From positions 434,001-498,000 of the forward strand of contig NZ_WRPP01000003.1 of NCBI RefSeq assembly GCF_009760405.1: 64,000 nt of DNA, in the 5' to 3' direction. The position numbers and the translations under genes are program-made. The stretch comes from Nocardia terrae. Its GTDB lineage: Bacteria; Actinomycetota; Actinomycetes; Mycobacteriales; Mycobacteriaceae. The notes beneath the pieces are model-generated. The model was not told the origin of the DNA. It did no database searches and saw nothing but the letters and a program-made list of their open reading frames with translations. Within the stretch, counting starts at the first letter, position 1; every line of letters starts with the position of its first letter. Positions 32,701 through 41,329 of the stretch are shown piece after piece.

Positions 32701-35693
32701 GCGGGTTCCCGGTAGCTGCGCGCGGTTTCGCGCCGCGGGGCGGGCAGGGCGCGCTTGTCGAGCTTGCCGTGCACCGTCAGCGGGATCTCGTCGATGACCG
32801 CGAACGCGCTGGGCACCATGTACTCCGGCAGGCTCGCGGCGGCATGCGCGCGCACCTGCTCGAGGTCGACGGTCGCGGCGTCGGCGGGCACCACGTAGGC
32901 CGCGAGCATCGCGCCGACGGCGGCGTCCTCGGTGGCGATCACCACGCAGTGCCCGACACCCGGGTGGCTGCCGATGACCGCCTCCACCTCGCCGAGCTCG
33001 ATGCGGAAGCCGCGCACCTTGACCTGTTCGTCGGCGCGGCCCACGAATTCGATCTCACCCGCCGCATTGCGGCGGGCCAGGTCGCCGGTGCGGTAGAGGC
33101 GACCGCCGGACCCGAACGGGTCGGCCACGAACCGCTCCGCGCTCAGGCCCGCCCGGCCCAGGTAGCCGCGCGCCAATTGCTCGCCGCCCAGATAGATCTC
33201 GCCGACCACCCCGGTCGGGACCAGCTGCAGCGCCTCGTCGAGCAGGTAGACGAACACATTCCGGTTCGGGGTGCCGATCGGGACGATGGCGGTGCCCTGC
33301 GGTCCCACCACGTCCTGGTGGGTCGCGCACACCACGGCCTCGGTCGGGCCGTAGTGGTTGCGCAGTTCGGCGTCGAAGATGCCCGCGAACTTGTCGGCCA
33401 CCTCGCCCGGCAGCGCCTCGCCGCCGACCGGTACGTGGCGCAGCGCGCGCCACTGGCTGACCTCGGGCAGCAGCAGGAAGGTGCTGAGCATGGACGGCAC
33501 CATGTGCAGGACCGTGACACCGCAGCGGGTGATGACCTCGGCGACATACGGAATGTCCCGGAACGCATCGGGTTTCGGGATCACCAGCCGCGCGCCGGCG
33601 GTGAAGGTGACGAAGATGTCGAGCAGGGAGGCGTCGAAGCTCACCGAAGACGACTGCAGCAGCCGGTCTTCCGCGGTCATGCCCCATTCGGCGACGAAGC
33701 CGTCCAAGTGCTCGGCGATCGCGCCGTGCGGGACCGGGACGCCCTTCGGCTTGCCGGTCGAGCCGGAGGTGTAGATGACATAGGCCAGGTTCGCGGGGCG
33801 CAGGGCGCGCACGCGGTCGGTGTCGTCCGGGTCGTGCTCGGGCAGCTCCAGTGCCGAGAGTTCCGCGGCGTCGAGTTCGACCCGGCCCAGCACCAGGCGC
33901 GGGCGGGCGTCCTCGACCAGGTAGTCGATGCGGTCGTCGGGATACGCGGGATCGATGGGCAGATACGCCGCACCCGATTTGAGCACGGCCAGCATGCCGA
34001 CCACGAACTCCACCGAGTTGGACAGGCGCAGGCCCACCAGGTCCTCGGCGCCCAGGCCCTGGCCGATCAGCCAGTGCGCCAGGCGGTTCGCGCGACGGTT
34101 CAGGTCGGCGTAGGTGAGTTCGGTATCCGTGTCCGGGGCGACCACGGCCATTGCGTCGGGCGCCGCGGCCACCCGCTGCTGGAACATCTCGACCAGGGTG
34201 GTGGCCGGGGTGTCGACGAGCGCGCCGTGCGAGAGCTCGAGAATGCGGGCGGCGTCGGCCGCACCGAGGATGTCCAGATCGGCGATGCGCCGGTCGGGCT
34301 CGTCGAGGGCCGCGCCGAGCAGTTGCGCATAGTGGCCGAGCAGCTGGTCGACCAGCGGGCCGTCGAGCATGTCGAGCTGGTATTCGGCCTCCAGGTACGC
34401 GCCCTCGGGCTCGAGCACCACCGCCAGGCTCAGCGGCAGCTGCGCGACCGTGCTGCCGAGATCGAGCAGGGTGGCCTCGACGCCGGCCAGGGCGAATCCG
34501 GACACGCTCTTGCGGACGCTGAAACCCAGCCGCACCAGCTGATCGAGACCGTCCCGGCCGCCGAGGCGGTCCGGATTCGCCTCGCGCACCACGCGATCGA
34601 TGCCGACACCCTGATGCGCGAACGCGTTCAGGCAGGTATCGCGGACGGCGTCGGCGCAGGTGGTGAAGCTGTCCCGCGGGGACAGGGTGGCGCGCAGCAG
34701 CAGGGTATTGCCGAAGTAGCCGATCAAGGATTCGGCGGTGGCATTGCGGCGCACGGTGACCGGGACCGACACCAGGAAGTCGCCGGCGGCGGTGTACCGG
34801 TGCACGAGCGCCTCGTAGGCGGCCAGCAGCACCATGAACGGGGTCGCCGAACGCTCACGGGCGAAGACTTCCACGCGGGACATCAGGTCGGCGGGGAGGG
34901 CGAGCGTGCGGCGTTCGGCCTGACGAGAACCCGAATCACCGGAATTTCCCGGCAGTTCGAGGGCCTCGGGTAGCGGACGCAACGCGGCGCGCCAATAGTC
35001 GAGATCCGCGTCAGTGGCGGGCTCGACGCCGAGAACCTCGATATCCACGAATTGTGCTGCGGGCATGGCGAGTTCGGTGTCACGGTAGGCGGCCGCGACC
35101 TCGCCGAAGAAGACGCCCCAGGAGTCGTCGTCCCAGCAGATGTGATGGGCGACCAGGATCAGGGCGTGCTCGTCGGGTGCGAGACGCACCAGGCTCAGGC
35201 GCAGCGGCGATTCCGCCGACAGGTCGAACGGACGGCCGAATTCCCTGCGCGCCAGCACTTCCAGGCGGCGGGCGCGGCTCGCCGGGGGCAACTCACCCAG
35301 GTCGTGGGTCTCCCAGCCCGGCATCAGCTCGGCGTGCGCGAGCTGATACGGCTCACCGTCATCGCCGAGACCGTATGTGGTGCGCAGGATGTCGTGGCGC
35401 ATGGCCACAGTGGCCATCGCGCGCCGCAGCCGCTCGCCGTCCAGCTCACCCGAGCGCGGGTCGACGGAGCGGAGCCGGTAGGCCACACAGATATTGAGGG
35501 TGGTGTCCCGCGGATCCCGCGCCTGCAGGAACCACATGCGCCGCTGCCCGTCCGACAGCGGATGCCGCTCCCCCGCGACCGCGCGCGGCGCGGAGACCGG
35601 CGTGGCGGCCGCGGCGGCGACACCGCTCTCGGCTATCCGCCTGCGCAGCAGTTCCCTACGCCGCTCCAGCAGGGTTTCGGCATCGTTCGCCAT
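29754..35693 (-). CDS. Non-ribosomal peptide synthetase, C-A-T-C-degenerate A-T
   Basis: A 1979-residue NRPS resembling mycobactin/nocobactin assembly enzymes. Module one is complete: condensation (HHICWDD, His183-Asp189), adenylation (YTSGSTGKPKG at 641-651, HYGPTEAVV, YRTGDLARR, HGKLDKRALP) and carrier (LGGHSLL, Ser1031). Module two has a condensation domain (HHMVADH, His1218-Asp1223), then about 250 residues (1535-1790) resembling only an adenylation core: remnants of A6 and A7 remain, but A3, A5, A8 and the A10 lysine are missing. A carrier follows (LGGDSVIS, Ser1867) and a disordered tail. Both C domains lack the usual final Gly of HHxxxDG. The second carrier must be loaded by another A domain or kept for passing the chain. 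It sits 30 bp after the PKS gene. Confidence 0.9.
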   Translation of the reverse strand: MANDAETLLERRRELLRRRIAESGVAAAAATPVSAPRAVAGERHPLSDGQRRMWFLQARDPRDTTLNICVAYRLRSVDPRSGELDGERLRRAMATVAMRHDILRTTYGLGDDGEPYQLAHAELMPGWETHDLGELPPASRARRLEVLARREFGRPFDLSAESPLRLSLVRLAPDEHALILVAHHICWDDDSWGVFFGEVAAAYRDTELAMPAAQFVDIEVLGVEPATDADLDYWRAALRPLPEALELPGNSGDSGSRQAERRTLALPADLMSRVEVFARERSATPFMVLLAAYEALVHRYTAAGDFLVSVPVTVRRNATAESLIGYFGNTLLLRATLSPRDSFTTCADAVRDTCLNAFAHQGVGIDRVVREANPDRLGGRDGLDQLVRLGFSVRKSVSGFALAGVEATLLDLGSTVAQLPLSLAVVLEPEGAYLEAEYQLDMLDGPLVDQLLGHYAQLLGAALDEPDRRIADLDILGAADAARILELSHGALVDTPATTLVEMFQQRVAAAPDAMAVVAPDTDTELTYADLNRRANRLAHWLIGQGLGAEDLVGLRLSNSVEFVVGMLAVLKSGAAYLPIDPAYPDDRIDYLVEDARPRLVLGRVELDAAELSALELPEHDPDDTDRVRALRPANLAYVIYTSGSTGKPKGVPVPHGAIAEHLDGFVAEWGMTAEDRLLQSSSVSFDASLLDIFVTFTAGARLVIPKPDAFRDIPYVAEVITRCGVTVLHMVPSMLSTFLLLPEVSQWRALRHVPVGGEALPGEVADKFAGIFDAELRNHYGPTEAVVCATHQDVVGPQGTAIVPIGTPNRNVFVYLLDEALQLVPTGVVGEIYLGGEQLARGYLGRAGLSAERFVADPFGSGGRLYRTGDLARRNAAGEIEFVGRADEQVKVRGFRIELGEVEAVIGSHPGVGHCVVIATEDAAVGAMLAAYVVPADAATVDLEQVRAHAAASLPEYMVPSAFAVIDEIPLTVHGKLDKRALPAPRRETARSYREPATDAEVRLAALFGQLFARDDVGADDSFFELGGHSLLATRLIVLIRKEFGVELDVRAPFDTPTVAGLAALIETAPTAPAVRAEVPSLAKRERPERVPLSFSQLAMWFQRKLEGPSPVGNIPFAMRVDGPLDITALAAALGDVVARHEALRTVFPEDGGVPYQSVLPAGPIDVLVTVLDDPDRLPAALAEAAEYRFAVESELLVRPKVFVLGRNSHAISLLVHHMVADHWSFRTILADLATAYRSRIESGVAPHWEPLALDYADFALWQRELVADDQQRIDYWRDALAGLPDEIAAAHDHPRPAVLGKNGSMSAFTVPAALRRRLKGLAESAGASEFMLYQAAVVTLLHKLGAGVDIPLGTPVAGRSYPVAADLVGLLANMVVLRNDLSGDPTLRTVLERSRATALAAYANQDVPLERVVEAVAPPRSLSRNPLFQAMMHFREEDWSATEAGLGEAELSVLPIEFDISLLDLSINFFSGPHGGFDAGVIVNTDLYEASTGDLLAQRMLRVLTAFAENADLALSELDVMPADELRAVESWGTGSARVVDVAAVLADTRATGRAAVHCGPETLTYSEFFARSAEVPFESLIVDAAIGDSSGTRLVAAARGSVELAVEAVSACAAGATLVVADDAQRQDPTALVELIQRFRPTRVAADPGVLARFVHTGVSMLPSVRHWEVLGTEWPAALPDLLPALSSGSTTRYVYSVPGFPGAVARGRLTGSATATPAPGARVLVLDDALRAVPPGVLGTVHIDTTAVSTDPTGIGAEPAIPVASLGAAVPADLVADPFHSGRVLVRTGDRARWTVRGELEFAVARERPTVRPAAAAGAGEFAGAAGGAGTEQALLSILAELLELEADEISGEDNFFALGGDSVISIQWSVRANQIGLPLSPQMVFEHMTVTALAAAVDAAIAAGVTAADIAAAAGVSASEMTATFGSPAHAEPVKPEVAEPQPVPQAHNHAPMSVSGLNQDALAALGAAWKDAR

Positions 35694-35723
35694 GTCTCGT
35701 CTCGCTCCTGAAAGTATGTCGAC

Positions 35724-38700
35724 TTATGCCTGGCTGCCGGCCATCAACCGGACGACATCGTCCAGCGACGCACCGCCCAGAATCGCCGCCACCGGCAGAT
35801 CCCGGTCCAGCTCCACCTGCACCCGCTTGCGGAAGTCCAGGGCCTGCAACGAATCCAGGCCCAGCGCCACCAGCGGCACCGAGGGGTCGAGGGCGTCGGC
35901 ATCCGCGCCCATCACCCGGCCGAGTTGCCGCCGCACCCGCTCGGCCAGGTTCGCGGAATTCCCGCCCGCCGCGCCGGGTTGCCCTGCGGCAGCGCGGAAT
36001 TGCGTCATCGCCTTCGTGCCGCCCTGCGCGACCGTCGCCCGCACGCGGTCCGGCCCGCTCGGGTATGCCGCCGAGTCAGCGGTGCCACGGTGCCCGTCCG
36101 CCGGTGTGCCGGCGATTCGAGGGGAGTTGCCGTCCCGATGTCCCGAACCCGGCGAATCCGGCTGCACCACAGCACTTTCCGCAGCGGCCGCTACCACGTC
36201 GTCGAGCAACGGGCCCTGGCCGATCGCGACCATCAGGGCCTGGACGTCGCTCCAGTCGGCAGCGGCGACCAGGCGGTTCTCCGCGCCGGAATGGTCGGCG
36301 TGGTCGGTGAATCCGACCGCCAGCGCATCAGCGGCCCGCATCGGGGTGACACCGGCCGCCTGCACGGGGCCGGTGCCGACCGCGTGCAGCGGACCTTCGA
36401 GATCCCACAGTCCCCACTGCACGGCGACCGCGTCGACGCCCGCCGCGCGCAGGCGGCGGGCGAGTACGTCGAGCATCCGGTTCACCGTCGCGTAGAGGAT
36501 CTGGCCGCGACCGCCGAAAGTGGCTGCGGCAGACGAGCACAGCACGATCCGGCAGTCCGGGGTGCGCGGCCACGTGTGCAGCATGTGCTCCGTGCCGTAG
36601 ATCTTCGACCCGGCCATCTCGCGGAACTTCTCCGGCGTGACCTCGGCGAGCTCGGCACGCACGTAGTTGACTCCCGCGTGCACCAGGACGGTTGCCGGAA
36701 TCTCCTGCCGCTCAGCCAATTCCACGACCGCATCGGCGTCGGTGACATCGCAGGACTCGACGATGATCGGAGTGTCACCCAGCGCCCGGATCGGACGCAG
36801 ACGGCGAGTCACCTCCGCGGTCTCACCGGACCGGCTCAACAGGGTGATCCGGCCCGCCCCACTGCGGGCGTAGTGAGCACAGAACTCCACACCGAGCGTG
36901 CCGGTACCACCGACGATCACCACGTGTGCCAGGTCGGCGTCCCGGGCCGGGCCCCGCTGCACGGCATCGATTTCCAGCCGCTTGGCGTACACGGCCCCAT
37001 CGCGCAGCGCGAGTTCCGGCTCGTTCTTGACGTGCACCGCACGCACCAGCGCCGCCGCCCGACTCGCATCCGCCTGTCCGGCGGCCAGATCCACACGCCG
37101 GAAGGAAACGCCGAGCGATTCCATACCCAAGCACCGGAATCCAGCCGTCACCGCACCGTGGAACTGGTGCGGCACCGGATCGCCGGAGGTCACCTGCTCA
37201 CCGCCGACGGTGACCAGCCAGCAATCGCGGACCCCGGCCAAGTCGGGCAGCCACGTCGGATTCGCGAAGAACTCGGCCGCCGCCTCCAGTGCGCCCGGCG
37301 CATCCATGGCCGGCATCTCCGGCAACAGAATCACCACGGTGTCATGGGAATCGGGAGGAATGACCGAGTCTCCGCCCACGGTGGAGGCACTGTGCCTCGC
37401 ACCAACCGCAGCGCCGGCGGAAGCGGCCGAAGCACCTGACCCGTCGACCACAGCGGCGGTGGCGGTCGCCGCGTCGCCACCGGGCTGGGTCGCCGAGCCT
37501 GTGGCCGAGACGAGTTCGCGCCGAGCGGAACCGCTGCTCTCGGCACCGGCGGTGCTGTCCGGGACCGCGCTCGGATCAACAGAGACTCCGATCAAGGCGG
37601 ATGCCGCAGTACCCGCGACGGGCGTCGCGCCTGTCGCCGAGGCCGCCGAATCCTGGGCGGCTGCGCCGGAGAGCACGTGTGCGGAACCGCCGTGGTTGTG
37701 GGCGGCGGTGCAGATCGCGGCCGCTAGTTCCGGGTTGCGGCCGGTGTGGTCGATGACCAGGAGGTCGCGCGGAGGAACCAGAGAGCGCTTGTCGAGGCGG
37801 ATCCAGGTCTCCGCCAGGCGATATGGACGGCGGCGGGTCGGCTCCGGGATCGATTGCCCGGCGGGTGGTTCGAAGGCTGCCCACAGGCGCTGGGGGTTCA
37901 TCACCGTGTTCGGGAAATCCTGCAGGGGCAGGCGCACTGTGCCGGTGGTGCGCAGGGCCTGCCAGTCGTAGCCGAGGTCGTGGACGGCGACGGTGGCCAG
38001 GTTGCGGGTGAAGTCGCGGAGGGTGTCGGCGGTGCGCAGGGAGGTGCCGAGTACGCGGAAGTCGCGGGGCGGGAGGGCCGGTTCCTGGGGGACGAGGCCG
38101 AGGTTCTCCTGGACGGCGAGCTGCAGGGTGGGGTGTTCGGCCACCTCGACGAAGGTGTCGATGCCGTCCACGGCGGCGGCCACGATGGCGCGGTCGAATC
38201 GGACGCGGTTGCGCAGGTTCCAGTACCAGTACTGTTCGTGCTCCAGGTCGGGGGTGATCTCCGCGCCCAGAGTGGCTCCGTAGCAGGGGATGTCGCCGGT
38301 GGCGAAGGTCGGCGCGCTCATCTCCTCGCCGAGGAAGCTTTCGAAGTCGGCGCGCAGTTCGGCCACGATCGAGGTGTGGGCCGGGTAGGCGACCTGGATC
38401 TCCTTGGCGAAACAGCCCTGCGCCCGGGCGGCGGCGACCATGTCCACGATGGTGTGGCGGTCGCCCGAGATGGCCAGGATGTGGGGCGAATTCACCACCG
38501 ACAGCTCGGCCCAGCCGGAGTGGCGGGCCAGCAGGGCCTCCACCGACTCGCGGTCCATGCCGAGCACGGCCATCGAATAGCCGCGCGGGGAAATGCGTTC
38601 CACCAGCCGGGCGCGCTCCGTCACCGCCATGACGGCGTCGCGGCGGGTCATGACGCCCGCCACCCAACCCGCGGCGAGCTCGCCCTGACTGTGGCCGATG

Positions 38701-39257
38701 GCGGCGGCGGGCCGCACCCCGGCCGCGCGCCACATGGCGGCCAGGCCGGTCATGTGGAACATCAACGCGGGCTGGACTTCCCACACCGTGTTCTCGAAAC
38801 GGCCCTCGTCACCGAGCAGATAGTGCAGCGGCTGGACGTGGCCGTAGTGCTCGCGATGCAGTTCGGCGCAGGCTTCCACCTCGTCCCGATATGCTTGGGA
38901 CAGTTCGTGATACAGCTGTCCCATGCCCGGCCGCTGACTGCCCTGTCCGGGGAAGACGAAGCCGATCCGGCGCGCGGTGGCCACGCCCAGGCCGGATATC
39001 ACGGCCGGATGCTCGGCGTCGGCGGCGACGGCCTCGAGCGCGGACAGCAGTTCGTCGCGGCCCGACACCATGGCCAGTGCCCGGCGGCGGCGCGCGGTGC
39101 GAGTCCGGAACAGCATGTCCGCCACGCGATCCGGCGTCACCTCCGGCCGCTCCGCGAGATAGCGAGCCAGCTGTGCCGCCTCGGCACGCAACCCTCCGGC
39201 CGTCTCGGAGGACAGCAGGACCGGAACGGTGCCGTCCGGGAGCCGGTACTCAGACAT
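35724..39257 (-). CDS. Type I polyketide synthase AT-KR-ACP (MbtD/NbtC-like)
   Basis: A 1177-residue PKS that lacks its own ketosynthase; the KS is the separate gene just upstream, as MbtC and MbtD are split in mycobactin clusters. The ATG at 39257 is used. Domains: acyltransferase (about 85-400; GHSQGELA, Ser190), an Ala/Ser/Thr-rich linker (about 545-660), ketoreductase (about 775-965; nucleotide loop from Gly783 in VGGTGTLG, then the CSSAAATFG and YATVN elements) and a carrier (LGLDSLQAL, Ser1136). A second low-complexity linker lies before the carrier. It should supply the beta-hydroxy acid link of the siderophore. It overlaps the KS gene by 8 bp. Confidence 0.9.
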   Translation of the reverse strand: MSEYRLPDGTVPVLLSSETAGGLRAEAAQLARYLAERPEVTPDRVADMLFRTRTARRRRALAMVSGRDELLSALEAVAADAEHPAVISGLGVATARRIGFVFPGQGSQRPGMGQLYHELSQAYRDEVEACAELHREHYGHVQPLHYLLGDEGRFENTVWEVQPALMFHMTGLAAMWRAAGVRPAAAIGHSQGELAAGWVAGVMTRRDAVMAVTERARLVERISPRGYSMAVLGMDRESVEALLARHSGWAELSVVNSPHILAISGDRHTIVDMVAAARAQGCFAKEIQVAYPAHTSIVAELRADFESFLGEEMSAPTFATGDIPCYGATLGAEITPDLEHEQYWYWNLRNRVRFDRAIVAAAVDGIDTFVEVAEHPTLQLAVQENLGLVPQEPALPPRDFRVLGTSLRTADTLRDFTRNLATVAVHDLGYDWQALRTTGTVRLPLQDFPNTVMNPQRLWAAFEPPAGQSIPEPTRRRPYRLAETWIRLDKRSLVPPRDLLVIDHTGRNPELAAAICTAAHNHGGSAHVLSGAAAQDSAASATGATPVAGTAASALIGVSVDPSAVPDSTAGAESSGSARRELVSATGSATQPGGDAATATAAVVDGSGASAASAGAAVGARHSASTVGGDSVIPPDSHDTVVILLPEMPAMDAPGALEAAAEFFANPTWLPDLAGVRDCWLVTVGGEQVTSGDPVPHQFHGAVTAGFRCLGMESLGVSFRRVDLAAGQADASRAAALVRAVHVKNEPELALRDGAVYAKRLEIDAVQRGPARDADLAHVVIVGGTGTLGVEFCAHYARSGAGRITLLSRSGETAEVTRRLRPIRALGDTPIIVESCDVTDADAVVELAERQEIPATVLVHAGVNYVRAELAEVTPEKFREMAGSKIYGTEHMLHTWPRTPDCRIVLCSSAAATFGGRGQILYATVNRMLDVLARRLRAAGVDAVAVQWGLWDLEGPLHAVGTGPVQAAGVTPMRAADALAVGFTDHADHSGAENRLVAAADWSDVQALMVAIGQGPLLDDVVAAAAESAVVQPDSPGSGHRDGNSPRIAGTPADGHRGTADSAAYPSGPDRVRATVAQGGTKAMTQFRAAAGQPGAAGGNSANLAERVRRQLGRVMGADADALDPSVPLVALGLDSLQALDFRKRVQVELDRDLPVAAILGGASLDDVVRLMAGSQA

Positions 39258-40566
39258 GGAGATCCTCCAGAGCGGGCATGGCGAGCACGGCGTGGGCATT
39301 GGTACCGGCGACGCCGAACGAGGAGACGGCCCCGTAGCGGACGCCGTCGAGCGGCTCCCACGGAGTGAGTTCGGTGGCCAGCCGCAAACTGGTGGCGTCC
39401 CAGTCGACCCGGTCGGTGGGATTGTCGGCGAACAGGGTCGGCGCGATCCGGCCGTTGCGGCCGCACAGCAGCACCTTGATCAGGCCGAGCATGCCCGAGG
39501 CCGCCTGGGCGTGACCGATATTGGACTTCACCGAGCCCAGCAGCGGACCGCGCACACGCTCCGGAGCACCGTAAGCCTGTGCGAGAGCGGTCAATTCGAG
39601 CGGATCACCGACCGGCGTGCCGGTGCCGTGGCCCTCGATGAGGCCGATGGCGGCGGCGTCCACACCGGCCGCGGCGAGCGTCTTCTCGATGAGCCGCCGC
39701 TGCGCGGTCGAACTCGGCACGGCCAGCGGCGCGCCCTTGCCGTTGTGGTTGACCCGCGTGCCCAGCACCCGTGCGTAGACGTGATGGCCGTGCTCGCGTG
39801 CCCGCGATTCCCGTTCCAGCACAACGACGCCCGCACCCTCACCCCACAGCGTGCCGGTGGCGTCGGCGGCATAGGCCCGGCAGTGGCCGTCGGCGGCCAG
39901 CGCATTGTTCTTGGAGAACTCGTAGAAGGCGGCGGGCGAACCCATCACGCAGACGCCGCCGGCGAGCGCCCATTCGCATTCGTCATCGCGAATGGCGTTG
40001 GCGGCCAGGTGCAATGCGGTCAGCGAGGAGGCGCAGGCGGTGTCGACGCTCATGGACGGCCCGATCAGCCCGAGGCCGTGGGAGATGCGCCCGGCCACCG
40101 CGCCCAGGGCGGTGCCGGTCACCCGATAGCCGCTGTAGTCGGTGACCGCGGCCGACATCGGCCCGTACTCGTTGACGGACGCGCCCATGAAGCAGCCGAC
40201 CTCGGCTCCGTCGAGGGAGCCGGGATCGATGCCCGCGTTCTCCAGCGCCCGCCACGCCACCCGCATCCCGACCCGCTGCTGCGGATCCATGGACACGGCC
40301 TCGCGCGGCGTGATTCCGAAGAACAGCGGATCGAATTCCGTTGCCCCGTCCAGGAATCCACCGGCGTCGGACACCCGGCTCCAGCCCTCGAGCCGATGCA
40401 GGGACAGCAATTGCTCGACCGGCCACTCCCGATCGCGCGGGAACGCGCCGATCAGCTCACGCCCCTGGGACAGCGCCGCCCAGTAGTCGGGCAGCGTCTC
40501 CACGCCGCCGGGTGCTTCGATCGCCATACCGGCGATGACGATGGGATCCACGTCCACGCCGCTCAC
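39250..40566 (-). CDS. Stand-alone polyketide beta-ketoacyl synthase (MbtC/NbtB-like)
   Basis: A 438-residue ketosynthase working in trans with the AT-KR-ACP protein encoded next. The GTG at 40566 overlaps the thioesterase stop (GTGA), which decides the start. It carries the full catalytic set: Cys178 in VDTACASSL, His in IEGHGTGTPVGDPLE, and His in SNIGHAQAASG. An N-terminal docking helix is absent. Length is typical for a single KS domain. It would condense an acyl starter, probably long-chain, with malonyl on the partner carrier. Confidence 0.92.
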   Translation of the reverse strand: MSGVDVDPIVIAGMAIEAPGGVETLPDYWAALSQGRELIGAFPRDREWPVEQLLSLHRLEGWSRVSDAGGFLDGATEFDPLFFGITPREAVSMDPQQRVGMRVAWRALENAGIDPGSLDGAEVGCFMGASVNEYGPMSAAVTDYSGYRVTGTALGAVAGRISHGLGLIGPSMSVDTACASSLTALHLAANAIRDDECEWALAGGVCVMGSPAAFYEFSKNNALAADGHCRAYAADATGTLWGEGAGVVVLERESRAREHGHHVYARVLGTRVNHNGKGAPLAVPSSTAQRRLIEKTLAAAGVDAAAIGLIEGHGTGTPVGDPLELTALAQAYGAPERVRGPLLGSVKSNIGHAQAASGMLGLIKVLLCGRNGRIAPTLFADNPTDRVDWDATSLRLATELTPWEPLDGVRYGAVSSFGVAGTNAHAVLAMPALEDLHV

Positions 40567-41318
40567 CCGACCGTGTTCAACGACGGGGCCAGCAGGTCGG
40601 CGATGCCGGAAGTGTGCTCGTTGAGATAGAAGTGCCCGCCGTCGAAGACGGTCACGTCGATCTCCTGGGCGCTGTGGTTCGCCCAGCCGTAGAGATCGCG
40701 CGGTGTCACGAAGGGGTCCTCGGCACCGCCGAGCACCTGAATCCTGGCCTGCACCTTGATATCCGGCGCGCACTCGTAGGAGTCGAAGGCCCGGTAGTCG
40801 GCCTTCACCACCGGGAGCGCCATCCGCATGACCTCCCGGCTGCCCAGCACGTCCGCGCCGGTGCCGTCCAGTCGGCCGAGGTGGTCGAGGATCTGCTCGT
40901 CCTCGCTGGGATGCGGCGGCAGCTCGGCGGCCCGGCCCGGCGACACCGCCGCCGACGGGGCCAGCAGCCGCACCTCGCGGCCCGCCGCCTCGGCGACCCG
41001 CACCAGCTCGAAGGCCACCATCGCGCCCATACTGTGCCCGAACACGGTCAGCGGCAGCCCGCGATCATGCTCGGAGGCAACGTAATCCGCGTACGCGCCC
41101 GCCGCGAGCTCCGGAAGCGCGGTCAGCGCCGCCTCCCGCACCCGGTCCTGACGGCCCGGATATTGGAAGACGACCACGTCGAACCGCTCGCTGCAGACCT
41201 TCGAGAACGCCCGATAGCTGGACGCGCCCGCGCCCGCGTGCGGGCAGATCAGCAGCGGCGGCAGCCCCGCCGTCGCGGGTTTGTGGAACTGGCGGACCCA
41301 GCTGAGCTGTGCAGCCAT
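40563..41318 (-). CDS. Type II thioesterase of the siderophore cluster
   Basis: An editing thioesterase that removes wrong acyl groups from carrier domains. The 251 residues show LLICPHAGAGASSYRAF, typical of TEII proteins, the nucleophile GHSMG with Ser96, and the late acid/His pair in GGAEDPFVTPRD and FDGGHFYLNEH. It lies between the formyltransferase and the KS gene; in nocobactin clusters the corresponding gene is important but not essential for yield. It starts 11 nt after the formyltransferase stop. Confidence 0.9.
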   Translation of the reverse strand: MAAQLSWVRQFHKPATAGLPPLLICPHAGAGASSYRAFSKVCSERFDVVVFQYPGRQDRVREAALTALPELAAGAYADYVASEHDRGLPLTVFGHSMGAMVAFELVRVAEAAGREVRLLAPSAAVSPGRAAELPPHPSEDEQILDHLGRLDGTGADVLGSREVMRMALPVVKADYRAFDSYECAPDIKVQARIQVLGGAEDPFVTPRDLYGWANHSAQEIDVTVFDGGHFYLNEHTSGIADLLAPSLNTVG

Positions 41319-41329
41319 GACGTGAACTC

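Noticed and set aside
31266..34973. Very long open frame opposite the large NRPS gene
   Set aside because: It lies antisense to clear C, A and T domains. Its composition is the Arg/Gly/His/Gln-rich type expected from the opposite strand of high-GC genes, with no domain or good start.
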